Assembly: GCF_000403785.1 (NCBI RefSeq) | Contig: NZ_APHJ01000054.1 | Coordinates: 186,001 to 250,000 of the forward strand | Length of the DNA: 64,000 nt | Source of the DNA: Gillisia sp. CAL575 | Lineage (GTDB): Bacteria > Bacteroidota > Bacteroidia > Flavobacteriales > Flavobacteriaceae | Direction: 5' to 3' | Shown here: positions 53,711 to 62,981 of the stretch, in pieces | How the letters are laid out: the number at the start of each line of letters is the position of its first letter | Numbering within the stretch: position 1 is the stretch's first letter | Translations under genes and position numbers: made by a program | Notes under the pieces: generated by a model | Database searches by the model: none | What the model was told of the DNA's origin: nothing | Seen by the model: only the letters and a program-made list of their open reading frames with translations

Positions 53711-53739
53711 CAAATCTAGTATATTTTTTTAGAAACAAA
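53711..53739 (-). promoter_or_regulatory. his operon promoter
   Basis: On the minus strand TTTG (complement at 53736-53739), 17 bases, then TAGATTTG (complement at 53711-53718), a perfect TAnnTTTG. Eight bases separate the -7 element from the leader ATG, so the transcript should start only a few bases before it. Confidence 0.8.
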
Positions 53740-53778
53740 AACTCGTTTCGAAAATTTTATGACTTGATTAAACATATT

Positions 53779-54594
53779 TTAGTTATTTCCAAGGATCAAC
53801 GGCAATCCTGAATCACCAGATCCAATTACTACCACCTTGGCATTAGGGGATTTAGCAAGTTCTACAGTTGCCTGAATTCCTTTTTCTTTTAAAATCTGAT
53901 CGTTCAACGAAGCACTAAGAATTTCATTGGCTTTAGCTTTACCCTCAGCATCAATTTTTTGACGTTGCGCCTCTTGTGTAGCCTTAGTTAATCTAAACTC
54001 ATATTCTAGAGATTCTTGCTCTTGTCTCAACTTACGCTCAATTGCTTCCTTAATATTTTGTGGAAGAGAAACATCCCTTACCAAAACTTCATTTACCTGA
54101 ACATATTGATTTTTTAGAAGAATTCTGGTTTCTTCCAAAATCTCTCTCTGAATTGCTTCTCTTTTACTAGCATATAATTGTTCAGGAATATATCTTCCCA
54201 CTACTGCTCTAGCAGCAGATCTAACTGCAGGTTGTAATACTCTTGCAACATACATTTCCCCCTTTTCTTGGTGTAAAGATCCTAATTGTTCATATAAAGG
54301 CTCATACCAAACCGATACGTCTAGCTTTATTTCCAAACCATTAGAAGAAAGCACTTGCATTTTTTCTTCTAAAGCTTGTTGCCTAACTTCATAAACAATT
54401 ACTTTGTTCCAAGGAGCAACAACATGAAAACCTTCACCTAATGGAGGTTGATCTGTAACTACACCCTCATCAAAGGTTCTATATAAAACTCCTGCTTCAC
54501 CAGAATCGATGGTAACAGTTGACTTAGCGATTAAAATGATTAAAAAAATGACAAAAATTAAAATTGGTAAACCAATCTTTGGTAACTTATCCAT
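53779..54594 (-). CDS. Prohibitin-like SPFH/Band 7 membrane protein
   Basis: A 271-residue protein with one N-terminal membrane helix (about 7-24), an SPFH domain (about 27-190: GEAGVLYRTFDEGVV, VRQQALEEKMQVLSSNGLEIKLDVSVWYEP, RDVSLPQNIKEAIERKLRQEQE) and a coiled-coil tail with QEAQRQKIDAEGKAKANEI. Band 7 proteins form membrane-bound cages that organise membrane enzymes and proteases. It follows the VWA protein gene by 19 bases, so the two may work together. No FtsH gene is in the window. Confidence 0.9.
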   Translation of the reverse strand: MDKLPKIGLPILIFVIFLIILIAKSTVTIDSGEAGVLYRTFDEGVVTDQPPLGEGFHVVAPWNKVIVYEVRQQALEEKMQVLSSNGLEIKLDVSVWYEPLYEQLGSLHQEKGEMYVARVLQPAVRSAARAVVGRYIPEQLYASKREAIQREILEETRILLKNQYVQVNEVLVRDVSLPQNIKEAIERKLRQEQESLEYEFRLTKATQEAQRQKIDAEGKAKANEILSASLNDQILKEKGIQATVELAKSPNAKVVVIGSGDSGLPLILGNN

Positions 54595-54613
54595 AAATAT
54601 TATTTAGTGATTA

Positions 54614-56659
54614 TTAAATTAATCCGAAATACTTCCTTGTAAACCACTCGGCGCTAAGACTTAGCACCAACAGGATAAGTAAATATTTCCAATCGATTAA
54701 AGGTACGGCTTTTTCACGGCTTTTTTGCACTGAAACAAAGCGTTTATCCTCTGTGAGATCCTTAATTAATTTAACCTCCTGTCCCATTAAATATGTTTCG
54801 CCGGAATTGTTCTTAGCAAGGTATTCCATTTTACCATAATTTGCAGATGAGAATTGTTGCTCCACATTATATTCCAAAACTTCAAATCTCCCTTTTTTCT
54901 GAATTCCTGAAATCGCTTCCTTAATTATGAATTCATACTTGCCCCTACTAAGTGCATTTAAATCAACATTATAAAAATTTGCATTAGGTAACATCTGAGC
55001 CTCATAGATCTCTTTGGAATCTAAATTCTTAATGGAAATATTAAGGTTTACACTTGTTGAAACAACATAATTTTGGTCAAAGAACTGCGCAGTTATCAAT
55101 ATTTCATCATTCTCCAAGTAAACAGGTTCCGACTCATAAGTCAACCGATCGCGCTTCTTTGAGGAGGATAAATACTGAATAAACTTATTCCAAAAGTCAT
55201 CTATGAGCTCGAAGTTTTCATTTATTCTATAGTTTTCTAATCTCCATTTCCAAAGATTTTCACCAAATAATACTCCTGTTTTGGTGTTGTTTTCTTCAAA
55301 TATGCTTAATAATGCTTGCTGTGTTGCAATCCCTTCAATCTTTTGATACAAGAGAGTGTTGAAATTTTTAGTAGTGACATTCAAAGTTCCAAAGGCGTCT
55401 TCTAAAGGTGGAAAATCCTTAAAATTAACATCTTCAAATTGGTATTGAAGGAAGTTTTGGTTGTAAACAGGAAACAGATCCTGCGTTTGATTCGAAGAGG
55501 CTTTCGAAAAATATTGCTGAGTATTATTAAGATAATTCCAATCAGTTTTGGTTCCTGTAACTATAAATCGATTAATTTTCTGCCTATCTAATTCTTTAAA
55601 AACCGAATTAAACTTATTATTTGGCTGATAGAGGATAACTAATTGAAAATCTTTTAATTCTGAAATATTAAATTTATCAATATTCTTGAAAAATACCTTT
55701 CTTTGCTTATTACTTTCAATAGATTTTTTAAGTGCTCCAATATCCGGGTGGGAAATATCAGATAGCAAAAGAATATTAGTTCTTTCGTCTATTACTTCAA
55801 CTGCAAACCTTCTCTTATTATTAATCTGGTTCTTTTCATTTTGAGGGGAAGTAATAATTGCCTCATAAATATTTGTCCCCAGTTGCTTTGCTGTTAAAGT
55901 TGCATTTATAATCTCAGAAGAATTGTCCTTGTCGAAATCCAACGTTTTACTCAAGAACGTAGTATTTCCCTCTTTCAATTGAAAATTAGCTTTTACCGCA
56001 TCTTTCCCTGAATAATTAAGAAAAATCTCTACAGGAAATTGATTATTTAGAAATGCATATTTGTTAACATTAAGCGCATTTATAGAAAGATCGAAAGTCG
56101 TTGTGGTATCGCCTGTTACCACAGAATTTAGTATAACATTCTTATTCAGCTTAAAGAATTCATAATCTTGGCCATAAGTGGAATTTCCATCTGAAAACAA
56201 AACCAGAGCAGATGGTTTGTCTTTGTATAACTTATTAAGTTGAGCGATCGCTTTGTAAATATCGGTCTTGTTTCTATCGACTTGCAAACTATCATCATCT
56301 CCAAGTTCTATATCCCCTCCAAAGTTATATACCGAAATTTCGAATTTTTTCTTTAAAGTTTCATTTTCCTTTAATCTCATGGCCAAAGCCTGAAGACTGA
56401 CTCGTTGTTCTAAATTCTCAATAGATTTAGAAACGTCTATAGCCATCACCAACTCAGGCCTTACTGTTGTATATTCTGTGTTTTTAATTGTGGGATTTAT
56501 AAGTAGGACCAACAGTGTAAGAATACTAATAAAACGCATTAGTCCTAGAAAATAGGTTCTTCTCTCCCTATTAATATTCCTAAATAAATACGCATAAAAA
56601 ACAAACCCTAGCGCAAAAATTGCAGCTAGGGTTATATATAAGATTGTTGCTATTGGCAT
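54614..56659 (-). CDS. Large membrane-anchored VWA-domain protein
   Basis: A 681-residue protein with two N-terminal helices (about 5-25 and 38-60), a von Willebrand factor A domain from about 72 with the MIDAS motif DVSKS (75-79), a long beta-rich region, and one C-terminal helix (about 655-672). It resembles uncharacterised VWA membrane proteins of Bacteroidota, distantly like BatA-type proteins. It should lie in the inner membrane with a large periplasmic part. Co-oriented with the SPFH gene, 19 bases apart. Confidence 0.82.
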   Translation of the reverse strand: MPIATILYITLAAIFALGFVFYAYLFRNINRERRTYFLGLMRFISILTLLVLLINPTIKNTEYTTVRPELVMAIDVSKSIENLEQRVSLQALAMRLKENETLKKKFEISVYNFGGDIELGDDDSLQVDRNKTDIYKAIAQLNKLYKDKPSALVLFSDGNSTYGQDYEFFKLNKNVILNSVVTGDTTTTFDLSINALNVNKYAFLNNQFPVEIFLNYSGKDAVKANFQLKEGNTTFLSKTLDFDKDNSSEIINATLTAKQLGTNIYEAIITSPQNEKNQINNKRRFAVEVIDERTNILLLSDISHPDIGALKKSIESNKQRKVFFKNIDKFNISELKDFQLVILYQPNNKFNSVFKELDRQKINRFIVTGTKTDWNYLNNTQQYFSKASSNQTQDLFPVYNQNFLQYQFEDVNFKDFPPLEDAFGTLNVTTKNFNTLLYQKIEGIATQQALLSIFEENNTKTGVLFGENLWKWRLENYRINENFELIDDFWNKFIQYLSSSKKRDRLTYESEPVYLENDEILITAQFFDQNYVVSTSVNLNISIKNLDSKEIYEAQMLPNANFYNVDLNALSRGKYEFIIKEAISGIQKKGRFEVLEYNVEQQFSSANYGKMEYLAKNNSGETYLMGQEVKLIKDLTEDKRFVSVQKSREKAVPLIDWKYLLILLVLSLSAEWFTRKYFGLI

Positions 56660-56758
56660 TTCTAAAAATTGAATTCAGCAAATAAGTAATTTCATTTACC
56701 GTTAAAAATTAATTCCCCCATACGAACCGGGAAAAATAAGTTTCAATTCTAAATATTT

Positions 56759-57505
56759 CTAAGTGAGCATTCCACCATTTACGTGAATTACTTGTCCGGT
56801 AATATAACTACTTAAATCACTTGCAAGAAAAACACAAGCATTAGCAATATCTTCTGGGGTTCCACCTCTTTTTAAAGGAATAGATTCTCTCCAGCCTTCC
56901 ACAGTTTTCTCATCCAGTTTTTCGGTCATTTCGGTTTCTATAAAACCTGGTGCGATCACATTGGTTCTAATGTTCCTTGAACCTAACTCTAAGGCCATAG
57001 ATTTAGAGAAACCAATGATACCAGCCTTAGAAGCTGCATAATTAGATTGTCCCGCATTTCCTTTAACTCCAACCACAGAACTCATATTTATAATGCTACC
57101 CGAACGTTGCTTTAACATAGTTCGTTGTACCGCCTTGGTCATATTAAATACAGACTTCAAATTCACATCTATTACTGCGTCAAAGTCTTCTTCGGTCATC
57201 CTCATAAGTAGATTATCCTTGGTTATTCCTGCATTATTAATTACGATATCTATTGCTCCAAATTCTTCAGCCACATTCTTAATTAGCTCTTGAGCTTCTT
57301 CATAATTTGCAGCATTAGATTTATAGCCTTTAGCTTTTACACCGAGGCTGCTTAATTCCTTTTCCAGCTCATTGGCCGCGTTTACAGAGGAAGCATAGGT
57401 GAAAGCTATATTTGCTCCATGCTTAGCAAATACTTCAGCAATTCCTTTCCCAATACCTCTACTACCACCTGTAATGATGGCGTTTTTACCTTCTAATAAC
57501 TTCAT
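56759..57505 (-). CDS. fabG: 3-oxoacyl-ACP reductase
   Basis: A 248-residue short-chain dehydrogenase. The NADPH loop TGGSRGIGKG, NNAG, and the catalytic set Ser (INMSS), Tyr-x-x-x-Lys (YAASK) are present, with VIAPGFIETEM after the active site and a C-terminal GGMLT. It reduces 3-oxoacyl-ACP in fatty acid elongation. It lies 279 bases after sucD and 99 before the VWA gene on the same strand. The family also includes other SDR enzymes, but motifs and length fit FabG. Confidence 0.92.
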   Translation of the reverse strand: MKLLEGKNAIITGGSRGIGKGIAEVFAKHGANIAFTYASSVNAANELEKELSSLGVKAKGYKSNAANYEEAQELIKNVAEEFGAIDIVINNAGITKDNLLMRMTEEDFDAVIDVNLKSVFNMTKAVQRTMLKQRSGSIINMSSVVGVKGNAGQSNYAASKAGIIGFSKSMALELGSRNIRTNVIAPGFIETEMTEKLDEKTVEGWRESIPLKRGGTPEDIANACVFLASDLSSYITGQVIHVNGGMLT

Positions 57506-57710
57506 ATAAAAAAATTTAATTCCGTTTTGTGAATTTATAACTTCAGGAGTTCTCCTCCATTTTAAAATCGATTTTACCTAATCAAGATGAATTTTGAATG
57601 AAAAATATTATATCCTGCAAAAGATAATGTGTGAAATCATTATCTCAAGCTTTATCTAGATTCATCTAATTATCAGATTCAAATATAGCAAAACCAAAAA
57701 GCAATAAAAT

Positions 57711-57761
57711 AATAAAACCTCTTGAAATTACTCATTTACTGAGGAATTAAGAGGTTTTATT
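57711..57761 (-). terminator. Intrinsic terminator after sucD
   Basis: AATAAAACCTCTT (57711-57723) pairs with AAGAGGTTTTATT (57749-57761), 13 bp, followed on the minus strand by an AT/T-rich run. It lies 24 bases past the sucD stop on the minus strand. Confidence 0.75.
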
Positions 57762-57784
57762 AAAATATATTGAAATGTAGTTAA

Positions 57785-58669
57785 CTATGCATTCACAGAG
57801 TTAAGAACTTCTGCAACTTTTTTACCAATTTCTGCAGGTGAATCTACTACATGAATTCCGTTTTCACGAAGAATTGCTTTTTTAGCCTGTGCAGTATCTT
57901 CACTTCCACCTACAATTGCTCCTGCATGTCCCATTGTACGACCTGCTGGTGCAGTTTCTCCTGCAATAAATCCAATAACTGGTTTTCTATTACCATTAGC
58001 CTTGATCCATTGAGCAGCATCTGCTTCCAATTGACCTCCAATTTCACCAATCATAACGATACACTCAGTTTCATCATCATTCATCAACAATTCTACTGCT
58101 TCTTTAGTAGTTGTTCCAATAATTGGATCTCCACCAATACCAATTGCAGTAGAGATTCCTAAACCTTGTTTTACAACCTGATCTGCAGCTTCATAAGTAA
58201 GCGTTCCAGATTTAGATACAATTCCTATTTTTCCTTTTTTGAAAACAAAACCTGGCATAATTCCAACTTTCGCTTCACCTGGAGTAATTACCCCTGGACA
58301 GTTAGGTCCAACAAGTCTACAAGATCTATTTTTAATATAATTACTTACTTTGATCATATCAGAAACCGGAATACCTTCAGTAATTGTAATAATTACTTCA
58401 ATTCCAGCATCTGCAGCTTCCATTATTGCATCTGCAGCAAAAGCAGGTGGTACAAAAATTATGGAAACATTTGCTCCGGTTTCTTCTACTGCCTGAGAAA
58501 CAGTGTTAAAAACTGGTTTATTTAAATGAGATTGTCCACCTTTTCCTGGAGTTACTCCTCCAACAACATTGGTCCCATATTCTATCATTTGTTCAGCATG
58601 AAACGTACCTTCGCTCCCTGTGAAACCTTGAACTAATATCTTTGAATCTTTATTGACTAAAACGCTCAT
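57785..58669 (-). CDS. sucD: Succinyl-CoA ligase, alpha subunit
   Basis: A 294-residue protein with the CoA-binding fold: [49 protein letters not shown] and the phosphohistidine site [13 protein letters not shown]. It catalyses substrate-level phosphorylation in the TCA cycle together with SucC. The beta subunit is not in the window. It has a promoter candidate upstream and a terminator downstream, so it is a single-gene unit. Confidence 0.97.
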   Translation of the reverse strand: MSVLVNKDSKILVQGFTGSEGTFHAEQMIEYGTNVVGGVTPGKGGQSHLNKPVFNTVSQAVEETGANVSIIFVPPAFAADAIMEAADAGIEVIITITEGIPVSDMIKVSNYIKNRSCRLVGPNCPGVITPGEAKVGIMPGFVFKKGKIGIVSKSGTLTYEAADQVVKQGLGISTAIGIGGDPIIGTTTKEAVELLMNDDETECIVMIGEIGGQLEADAAQWIKANGNRKPVIGFIAGETAPAGRTMGHAGAIVGGSEDTAQAKKAILRENGIHVVDSPAEIGKKVAEVLNSVNA

Positions 58670-58691
58670 AATTGTTATAATTTTTGCTTTG

Positions 58692-58699
58692 CAAAAGTA
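58692..58699 (-). promoter_or_regulatory. Candidate promoter -7 element of sucD
   Basis: On the minus strand TACTTTTG matches TAnnTTTG perfectly, 22 bases before the sucD ATG. A TTTT 20 bases further upstream is only a partial -33 match. Confidence 0.5.
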
Positions 58700-58728
58700 A
58701 GTGTTTAAATAGAAACCTTAAAACCTTT

Positions 58729-59142
58729 TTATAAGTTTATTGCCATAAAAGACCTTAGATTATCTGGAGAATCGTCTGCAGGTTGGCTCATTTGATATCC
58801 TTTATACATTTTTCCATCCTTTATTTCCCAAATAGCAACCATATGTGTCAATGGAATTTCTTCATCTGGATTCTCTATGGTTTTTGTATAAAAAGTGATT
58901 CTAATAGTAACCGATTTATTATCTTGTAATAAATGACTTATTTCGGGTCTAATATATTCAAAAGACTTAGCCATTTCTGTACAGATCTCCTCTAGATCTT
59001 TGACATCCATTTTATTAAAACCTGCACTGCTGTTCCAGAATAACTCTGCATCAGGGTGAAAATGTTTAGATACTTGTGAAGGATCTTTATAAAATTCTGA
59101 AGTATAAAAGGATTCTACAAGTGCTTTTTCGCTTGAAGCCAT
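58729..59142 (-). CDS. NTF2/SnoaL-like protein
   Basis: A 137-residue protein of the cone-shaped alpha-beta barrel type: an N-terminal helix (ALVESFYTSEFYKDPSQVSKHFHPDAELFWNSS), then curved strands (SVTIRITFYTKTIENPDEEIPLTHMVAIWEIKDGKMYKGYQM). Family members are enzymes or binding proteins; function is unknown here. It follows the LpxD-paralogue gene after 7 bases. Confidence 0.8.
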   Translation of the reverse strand: MASSEKALVESFYTSEFYKDPSQVSKHFHPDAELFWNSSAGFNKMDVKDLEEICTEMAKSFEYIRPEISHLLQDNKSVTIRITFYTKTIENPDEEIPLTHMVAIWEIKDGKMYKGYQMSQPADDSPDNLRSFMAINL

Positions 59143-59149
59143 ATTATTT

Positions 59150-60079
59150 CTATTTTAATTTATCTATAATTCCGGGCAGCATTTTTACTGCCGCCATTTG
59201 TCTTAATTTTGTTCTAAATTCTTGAGCTGGAGAACCCCAATAACTTGTATTTTCTTCAGTAGTTTTAGAAACTCCAGACTGAGCCATTAATACGGTTCCT
59301 TTTTTAATCCTTATATCACTTCTAATTCCAACTTGTCCCCAAATAGTAACTTCATCTTCAATAATTACACAACCTGCAATTCCCGCTTGTGAAGCTATAA
59401 GACATTTTTTACCAATAATAGTATCGTGACCAATTTGAACCTGATTATCTAACTTAGTACCAGCACCAATAAATGTATCTCCAGAAACACCTTTGTCTAT
59501 GGTACACAAGGCTCCGATTTCCACATCATGATCTATCACCACTCTCCCACCAGAAAGAAGTTTATCATAACCGCTTGGTCTGTTTTTAAAATAGAAAGCA
59601 TCTGCTCCCAAAACAGTGCCTGCGTGTACAATTACATTATTACCTATTATGGCATTATCGTAAATACATACATTAGAATGGATCACGCAATTATCTCCAA
59701 TTTTAACATTATTACCAATGAAAGCATTTGGTTGAATGATCGTATTTTGACCTATTTGAGCTGAATCTGCAATTTTAGATGAAGCTTTTTCAAAAGGTTT
59801 AAAATATTCAGTTAGTTTATTAAAATCTCTAAAAGGATCATCGGAAATAAGAAGCGCTTTTCCTTGAGGGCAGTCCACTTCTTTATTTATGAGAATAATG
59901 GTAGCAGCAGAATTTAAAGCTTTTTCGTAATATTTAGGGTGATCTACAAAAACAATATCACCATCTGTAACTACATGGATCTCATTCATTCCAAAAACCG
60001 GAAAATCGGACTCACCAACATAAGTTGATGCAATGATTGTAGCTATTTGCTGAAGCGTATGTTGCTGAGGAAATTTCAT
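59150..60079 (-). CDS. LpxD paralogue (LbH acyltransferase)
   Basis: A 309-residue left-handed beta-helix protein with hexapeptide repeats over about 100-265 and an N-terminal LpxD-like domain. Catalytic-type His is retained in [11 protein letters not shown], and the region [16 protein letters not shown] and [24 protein letters not shown] aligns with LpxD. It differs clearly from the lpxD gene at 63 kb, so it is not a duplicate copy of the sequence. It might add an acyl chain to a sugar other than the lipid A precursor. It is separated from efp by a terminator and runs with the NTF2-like gene. Confidence 0.82.
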   Translation of the reverse strand: MKFPQQHTLQQIATIIASTYVGESDFPVFGMNEIHVVTDGDIVFVDHPKYYEKALNSAATIILINKEVDCPQGKALLISDDPFRDFNKLTEYFKPFEKASSKIADSAQIGQNTIIQPNAFIGNNVKIGDNCVIHSNVCIYDNAIIGNNVIVHAGTVLGADAFYFKNRPSGYDKLLSGGRVVIDHDVEIGALCTIDKGVSGDTFIGAGTKLDNQVQIGHDTIIGKKCLIASQAGIAGCVIIEDEVTIWGQVGIRSDIRIKKGTVLMAQSGVSKTTEENTSYWGSPAQEFRTKLRQMAAVKMLPGIIDKLK

Positions 60080-60134
60080 ATTTTAATCAAACAATTAAGT
60101 TATTTTAAAGTAGACCAAACTTAAGTGATATTCA

Positions 60135-60178
60135 TTAAAAAACAAAAGTTAGGAACATTAATTATAAATGCTCCTAAC
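60135..60178 (-). terminator. Intrinsic terminator after efp
   Basis: On the minus strand GTTAGGAGCATT pairs with AATGTTCCTAAC (one mismatch) around an AT-rich loop, followed by TTTTGTTTTTT. It ends the lpxD-lpxC/fabZ-lpxA-efp run. Confidence 0.8.
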
Positions 60179-60209
60179 TTTAATAAGTTATAATGATAAT
60201 TTAATAAAA

Positions 60210-60776
60210 TTATTCTTTTACACGCTCCTTGTAAGTTCCTTTTTCTGTCTCGATTTTTATCTTGTCTCCTTCATTTATAAAAAGAGGAACATTTACCTCT
60301 GCCCCGGTTTCTACAGTAGCAGGTTTAGTTGCATTTGTTGCCGTATTCCCTTTTACTCCAGGTTCTGTATGGGTAACCTCAAGAATCACACTTGCCGGCA
60401 TATCTACAGTAAGAGGCATATTATCTTCAGTATTTATTAATACCGTAACAACTTCACCTTCCTTAAGAAGTTTTGGCATGTCTAAAGCATTTTCCAATAA
60501 ACGAATCTGGGTATAATCTTCAACATTCATGAAGTGAAAAAATTCTCCATCATGGTATAAGAACTGAAATTTATGAGTTTCTACTCTTACGTCTTCAATT
60601 TTATGTCCTGCGGAAAAAGTATTATCTAAAACTTTTCCAGAGGTAACACTTTTTAATTTAGTTCTAACAAATGCAGGTCCTTTTCCTGGTTTAACGTGTA
60701 AAAACTCTATTACCTTATAGATGTCATGATTATAACGGATACATAATCCATTTCTAATATCACTTGTACTTGCCAT
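60210..60776 (-). CDS. efp: Elongation factor P
   Basis: A 188-residue three-domain EF-P. The loop in domain I is VKPGKGPAFVRTKLK, where the Lys of PGKGPA occupies the position modified in E. coli. Domains II and III are present (LDNTFSAGHKIEDV, and the C-terminal DKIKIETEKGTYKERV). It relieves ribosomes stalled at poly-proline stretches. It follows lpxA after 11 bases and is closed by a terminator. Confidence 0.96.
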   Translation of the reverse strand: MASTSDIRNGLCIRYNHDIYKVIEFLHVKPGKGPAFVRTKLKSVTSGKVLDNTFSAGHKIEDVRVETHKFQFLYHDGEFFHFMNVEDYTQIRLLENALDMPKLLKEGEVVTVLINTEDNMPLTVDMPASVILEVTHTEPGVKGNTATNATKPATVETGAEVNVPLFINEGDKIKIETEKGTYKERVKE

Positions 60777-60787
60777 TCTTATATAAT

Positions 60788-61573
60788 TTAATTTGAACTA
60801 AAATATCCTTTCATAATTCCACGTTGAGAGTTCTTGATAAATTCCAAGATCTCATCTCGTTCTGCTGTTGCTTGCATTTCTGCTTCAATTATAGCTACTG
60901 CCTGAGAATTATTATAATTTTTTTGATATAATATCCTATAGATATCTTGAATCTCTCTAATTTTTTCAACGTTAAAACCTCGGCGTCTTAGGCCTATAGA
61001 ATTTATACCAACATAAGAAAGAGGTTCGCGCCCAGCCTTTACAAATGGCGGTACATCTTTTCTTACCATAGATCCACCTGTTACAAAAGCATGATTTCCA
61101 ATACTACAAAACTGTTGGATAGCAGCCATTCCTGCTAATATAACATAGTCTCCTACATTAATATGTCCTGCCAAGGTACTATTGTTAGAAAAAATACAGT
61201 TATCTCCCACTATACAGTCATGCGCAATATGGCAATAAGCCATTATCCAACAATTCTTGCCAATTACGGTCTTCATCCTATCTGTAGTCCCTCGATTAAT
61301 AGTCACACATTCCCTAATGGTGGTATTATCACCTATCTCTGTTGTAGTTTCCTCGTCATTAAATTTCTTATCCTGAGGTACTGCAGAAATTACTGCTCCG
61401 GGAAAAATACTGCAATTCTTTCCAATTCTGGCACCTTCCATAATGGTTACATTAGAACCTATCCAAGTTCCTTCCCCTATAACAACATTGTTATGAATAG
61501 TAGTAAAAGGCTCTATAACAACATTTTTCGCAATTTTTGCTCCAGGATGTACGTAAGCTAAAGGCTGATTCAT
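60788..61573 (-). CDS. lpxA: UDP-N-acetylglucosamine acyltransferase
   Basis: A 261-residue left-handed beta-helix acyltransferase that adds the first 3-hydroxyacyl chain of lipid A. Hexapeptide repeats (GARIGKNCSIFPGAVISA, IGDNTTIRECVTINRGT, GKNCWIMAYCHIAHDCIVGDN) and the catalytic His of AHDCIVG are visible. The C-terminal helical part has GLRRRGFNVEKIREIQDIYRILYQ. Placed between lpxC-fabZ and efp, 6 bases from the former. Confidence 0.96.
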   Translation of the reverse strand: MNQPLAYVHPGAKIAKNVVIEPFTTIHNNVVIGEGTWIGSNVTIMEGARIGKNCSIFPGAVISAVPQDKKFNDEETTTEIGDNTTIRECVTINRGTTDRMKTVIGKNCWIMAYCHIAHDCIVGDNCIFSNNSTLAGHINVGDYVILAGMAAIQQFCSIGNHAFVTGGSMVRKDVPPFVKAGREPLSYVGINSIGLRRRGFNVEKIREIQDIYRILYQKNYNNSQAVAIIEAEMQATAERDEILEFIKNSQRGIMKGYFSSN

Positions 61574-61579
61574 AATGAC

Positions 61580-62980
61580 TTATTTATTTTTTACAATTTG
61601 AGCCATCAAAATAGCCTCTGTTACTAATTTCCCATTTACATAGGCATATCCTTGCATCTGGCAAATTCCTCTTCTAATTGGAGCTAATAATTCTAATTTA
61701 AAAATCAAAGTATCTCCCGGAACCACTTGCTGTTTGAATTTTACATTATCTATTTTCATGAAAAATGTAAGGTAATTCTCTGGATCTGGTACAGATTTCA
61801 AAGCAAGAATCCCACCAGTTTGTGCCATTGCCTCCACTTGTAATACACCTGGCATTACCGGTTTCCCAGGAAAATGACCAACGAAAAAAGGCTCATTCAT
61901 CGTAACATTCTTCATCCCAATAACACATGTTGGTGTAAGAGAATAAATTTTATCTACCAATAAAAATGGAGCACGGTGAGGCAAAATATTCATGATGTCA
62001 TTAACATCCATCAATGGCGGTTTCTCAAAATCTATTTTAGGAACATTATTTCTGCGCTCCGTTTTAATGATCTTAGCTAGCTTTTTAGCAAATTGAGTGT
62101 TTACTTCATGTCCCGGTTTTGTAGCAATTACCTTCCCTCTAATACGAGTACCTATTAAAGCTAGATCACCAAGTACATCTAGTAATTTATGCCTAGCTGC
62201 TTCATTTGGATAATGTAAGGTAAGGTTGTCTAGAATTCCATTTGGTTTTACTGAAATGTTATCTTTTTTAAAAGCAGTTCTCAGTTTAGCCATTGTTTCC
62301 GGACTAAGTTCTTTGTCTACATAAACAATTGCATTATTTAGATCTCCACCTTTTATAAGGCCATGTTCTAATAATGTTTCAATTTCATGTAAAAAACTGA
62401 AAGTACGAGCATCAGCTATTTCAGATTTAAAATCGGATAACTTATTTAGCGAAGCATTTTGAGTCCCTAATACTTTAGTTCCAAAATCAACCATCGTAGT
62501 AACTTGATAAGTCTCGGAAGGCATTATGATCAATTCACTACCAGTTTCTTCGTCTTTAAAACAAATAACTTCACTAACTATAAATTCTTCTCTTTCTGCA
62601 TCTTGGGTAACTATTCCCGCCTTTTCTAATGCTTCTACAAAAAATTTGGAAGAGCCATCCATAATAGGAGGTTCAGAGGCATTAAGCTCTATTATAAGAT
62701 TGTCAATTTCTAAGCCTACACAAGCTGCAAGAACATGTTCTGAGGTTTGGATAGTTACACCATCTTTTTCAAGATTGGTACCACGCTGTGTATTTACAAC
62801 ATAAGTAACATCTGCCTCAATAGTAGGTTGGTTTTCCAAGTCCATTCTCTTAAAAACATACCCTGTATTTTCAGCTGCCGGTTTAAAAGTAATTGTTACT
62901 TCTTTACCTGTATGAAGTCCAACCCCTTTTAAAGAGATCTCATTCTTTATAGTTTGCTGTTTTGAAAGGATTTCACCCAT
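61580..62980 (-). CDS. lpxC/fabZ: Fused UDP-3-O-acyl-GlcNAc deacetylase / 3-hydroxyacyl-ACP dehydratase
   Basis: A 466-residue fusion typical of Bacteroidota. LpxC part (about 1-305): KGVGLHTGKEVTI, zinc ligands in SEHVLAA and HKLLDVLGDL. FabZ part (about 320-466): LPHRAPFLLVDKI and VGHFPGKPVMPGVLQVEAMAQTGG with catalytic His and Glu. LpxC is the committed step of lipid A synthesis and FabZ serves fatty acid elongation, so the fusion couples the two. It starts one base after the lpxD stop. Confidence 0.97.
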   Translation of the reverse strand: MGEILSKQQTIKNEISLKGVGLHTGKEVTITFKPAAENTGYVFKRMDLENQPTIEADVTYVVNTQRGTNLEKDGVTIQTSEHVLAACVGLEIDNLIIELNASEPPIMDGSSKFFVEALEKAGIVTQDAEREEFIVSEVICFKDEETGSELIIMPSETYQVTTMVDFGTKVLGTQNASLNKLSDFKSEIADARTFSFLHEIETLLEHGLIKGGDLNNAIVYVDKELSPETMAKLRTAFKKDNISVKPNGILDNLTLHYPNEAARHKLLDVLGDLALIGTRIRGKVIATKPGHEVNTQFAKKLAKIIKTERRNNVPKIDFEKPPLMDVNDIMNILPHRAPFLLVDKIYSLTPTCVIGMKNVTMNEPFFVGHFPGKPVMPGVLQVEAMAQTGGILALKSVPDPENYLTFFMKIDNVKFKQQVVPGDTLIFKLELLAPIRRGICQMQGYAYVNGKLVTEAILMAQIVKNK

Positions 62981-62981
62981 T

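Noticed and set aside
58166-58525. Plus-strand reading frame of 119 codons inside sucD
   Set aside because: It is antisense to sucD, which is strongly conserved, and its translation is Phe/Tyr/Ser/Asn-rich without any recognisable domain.
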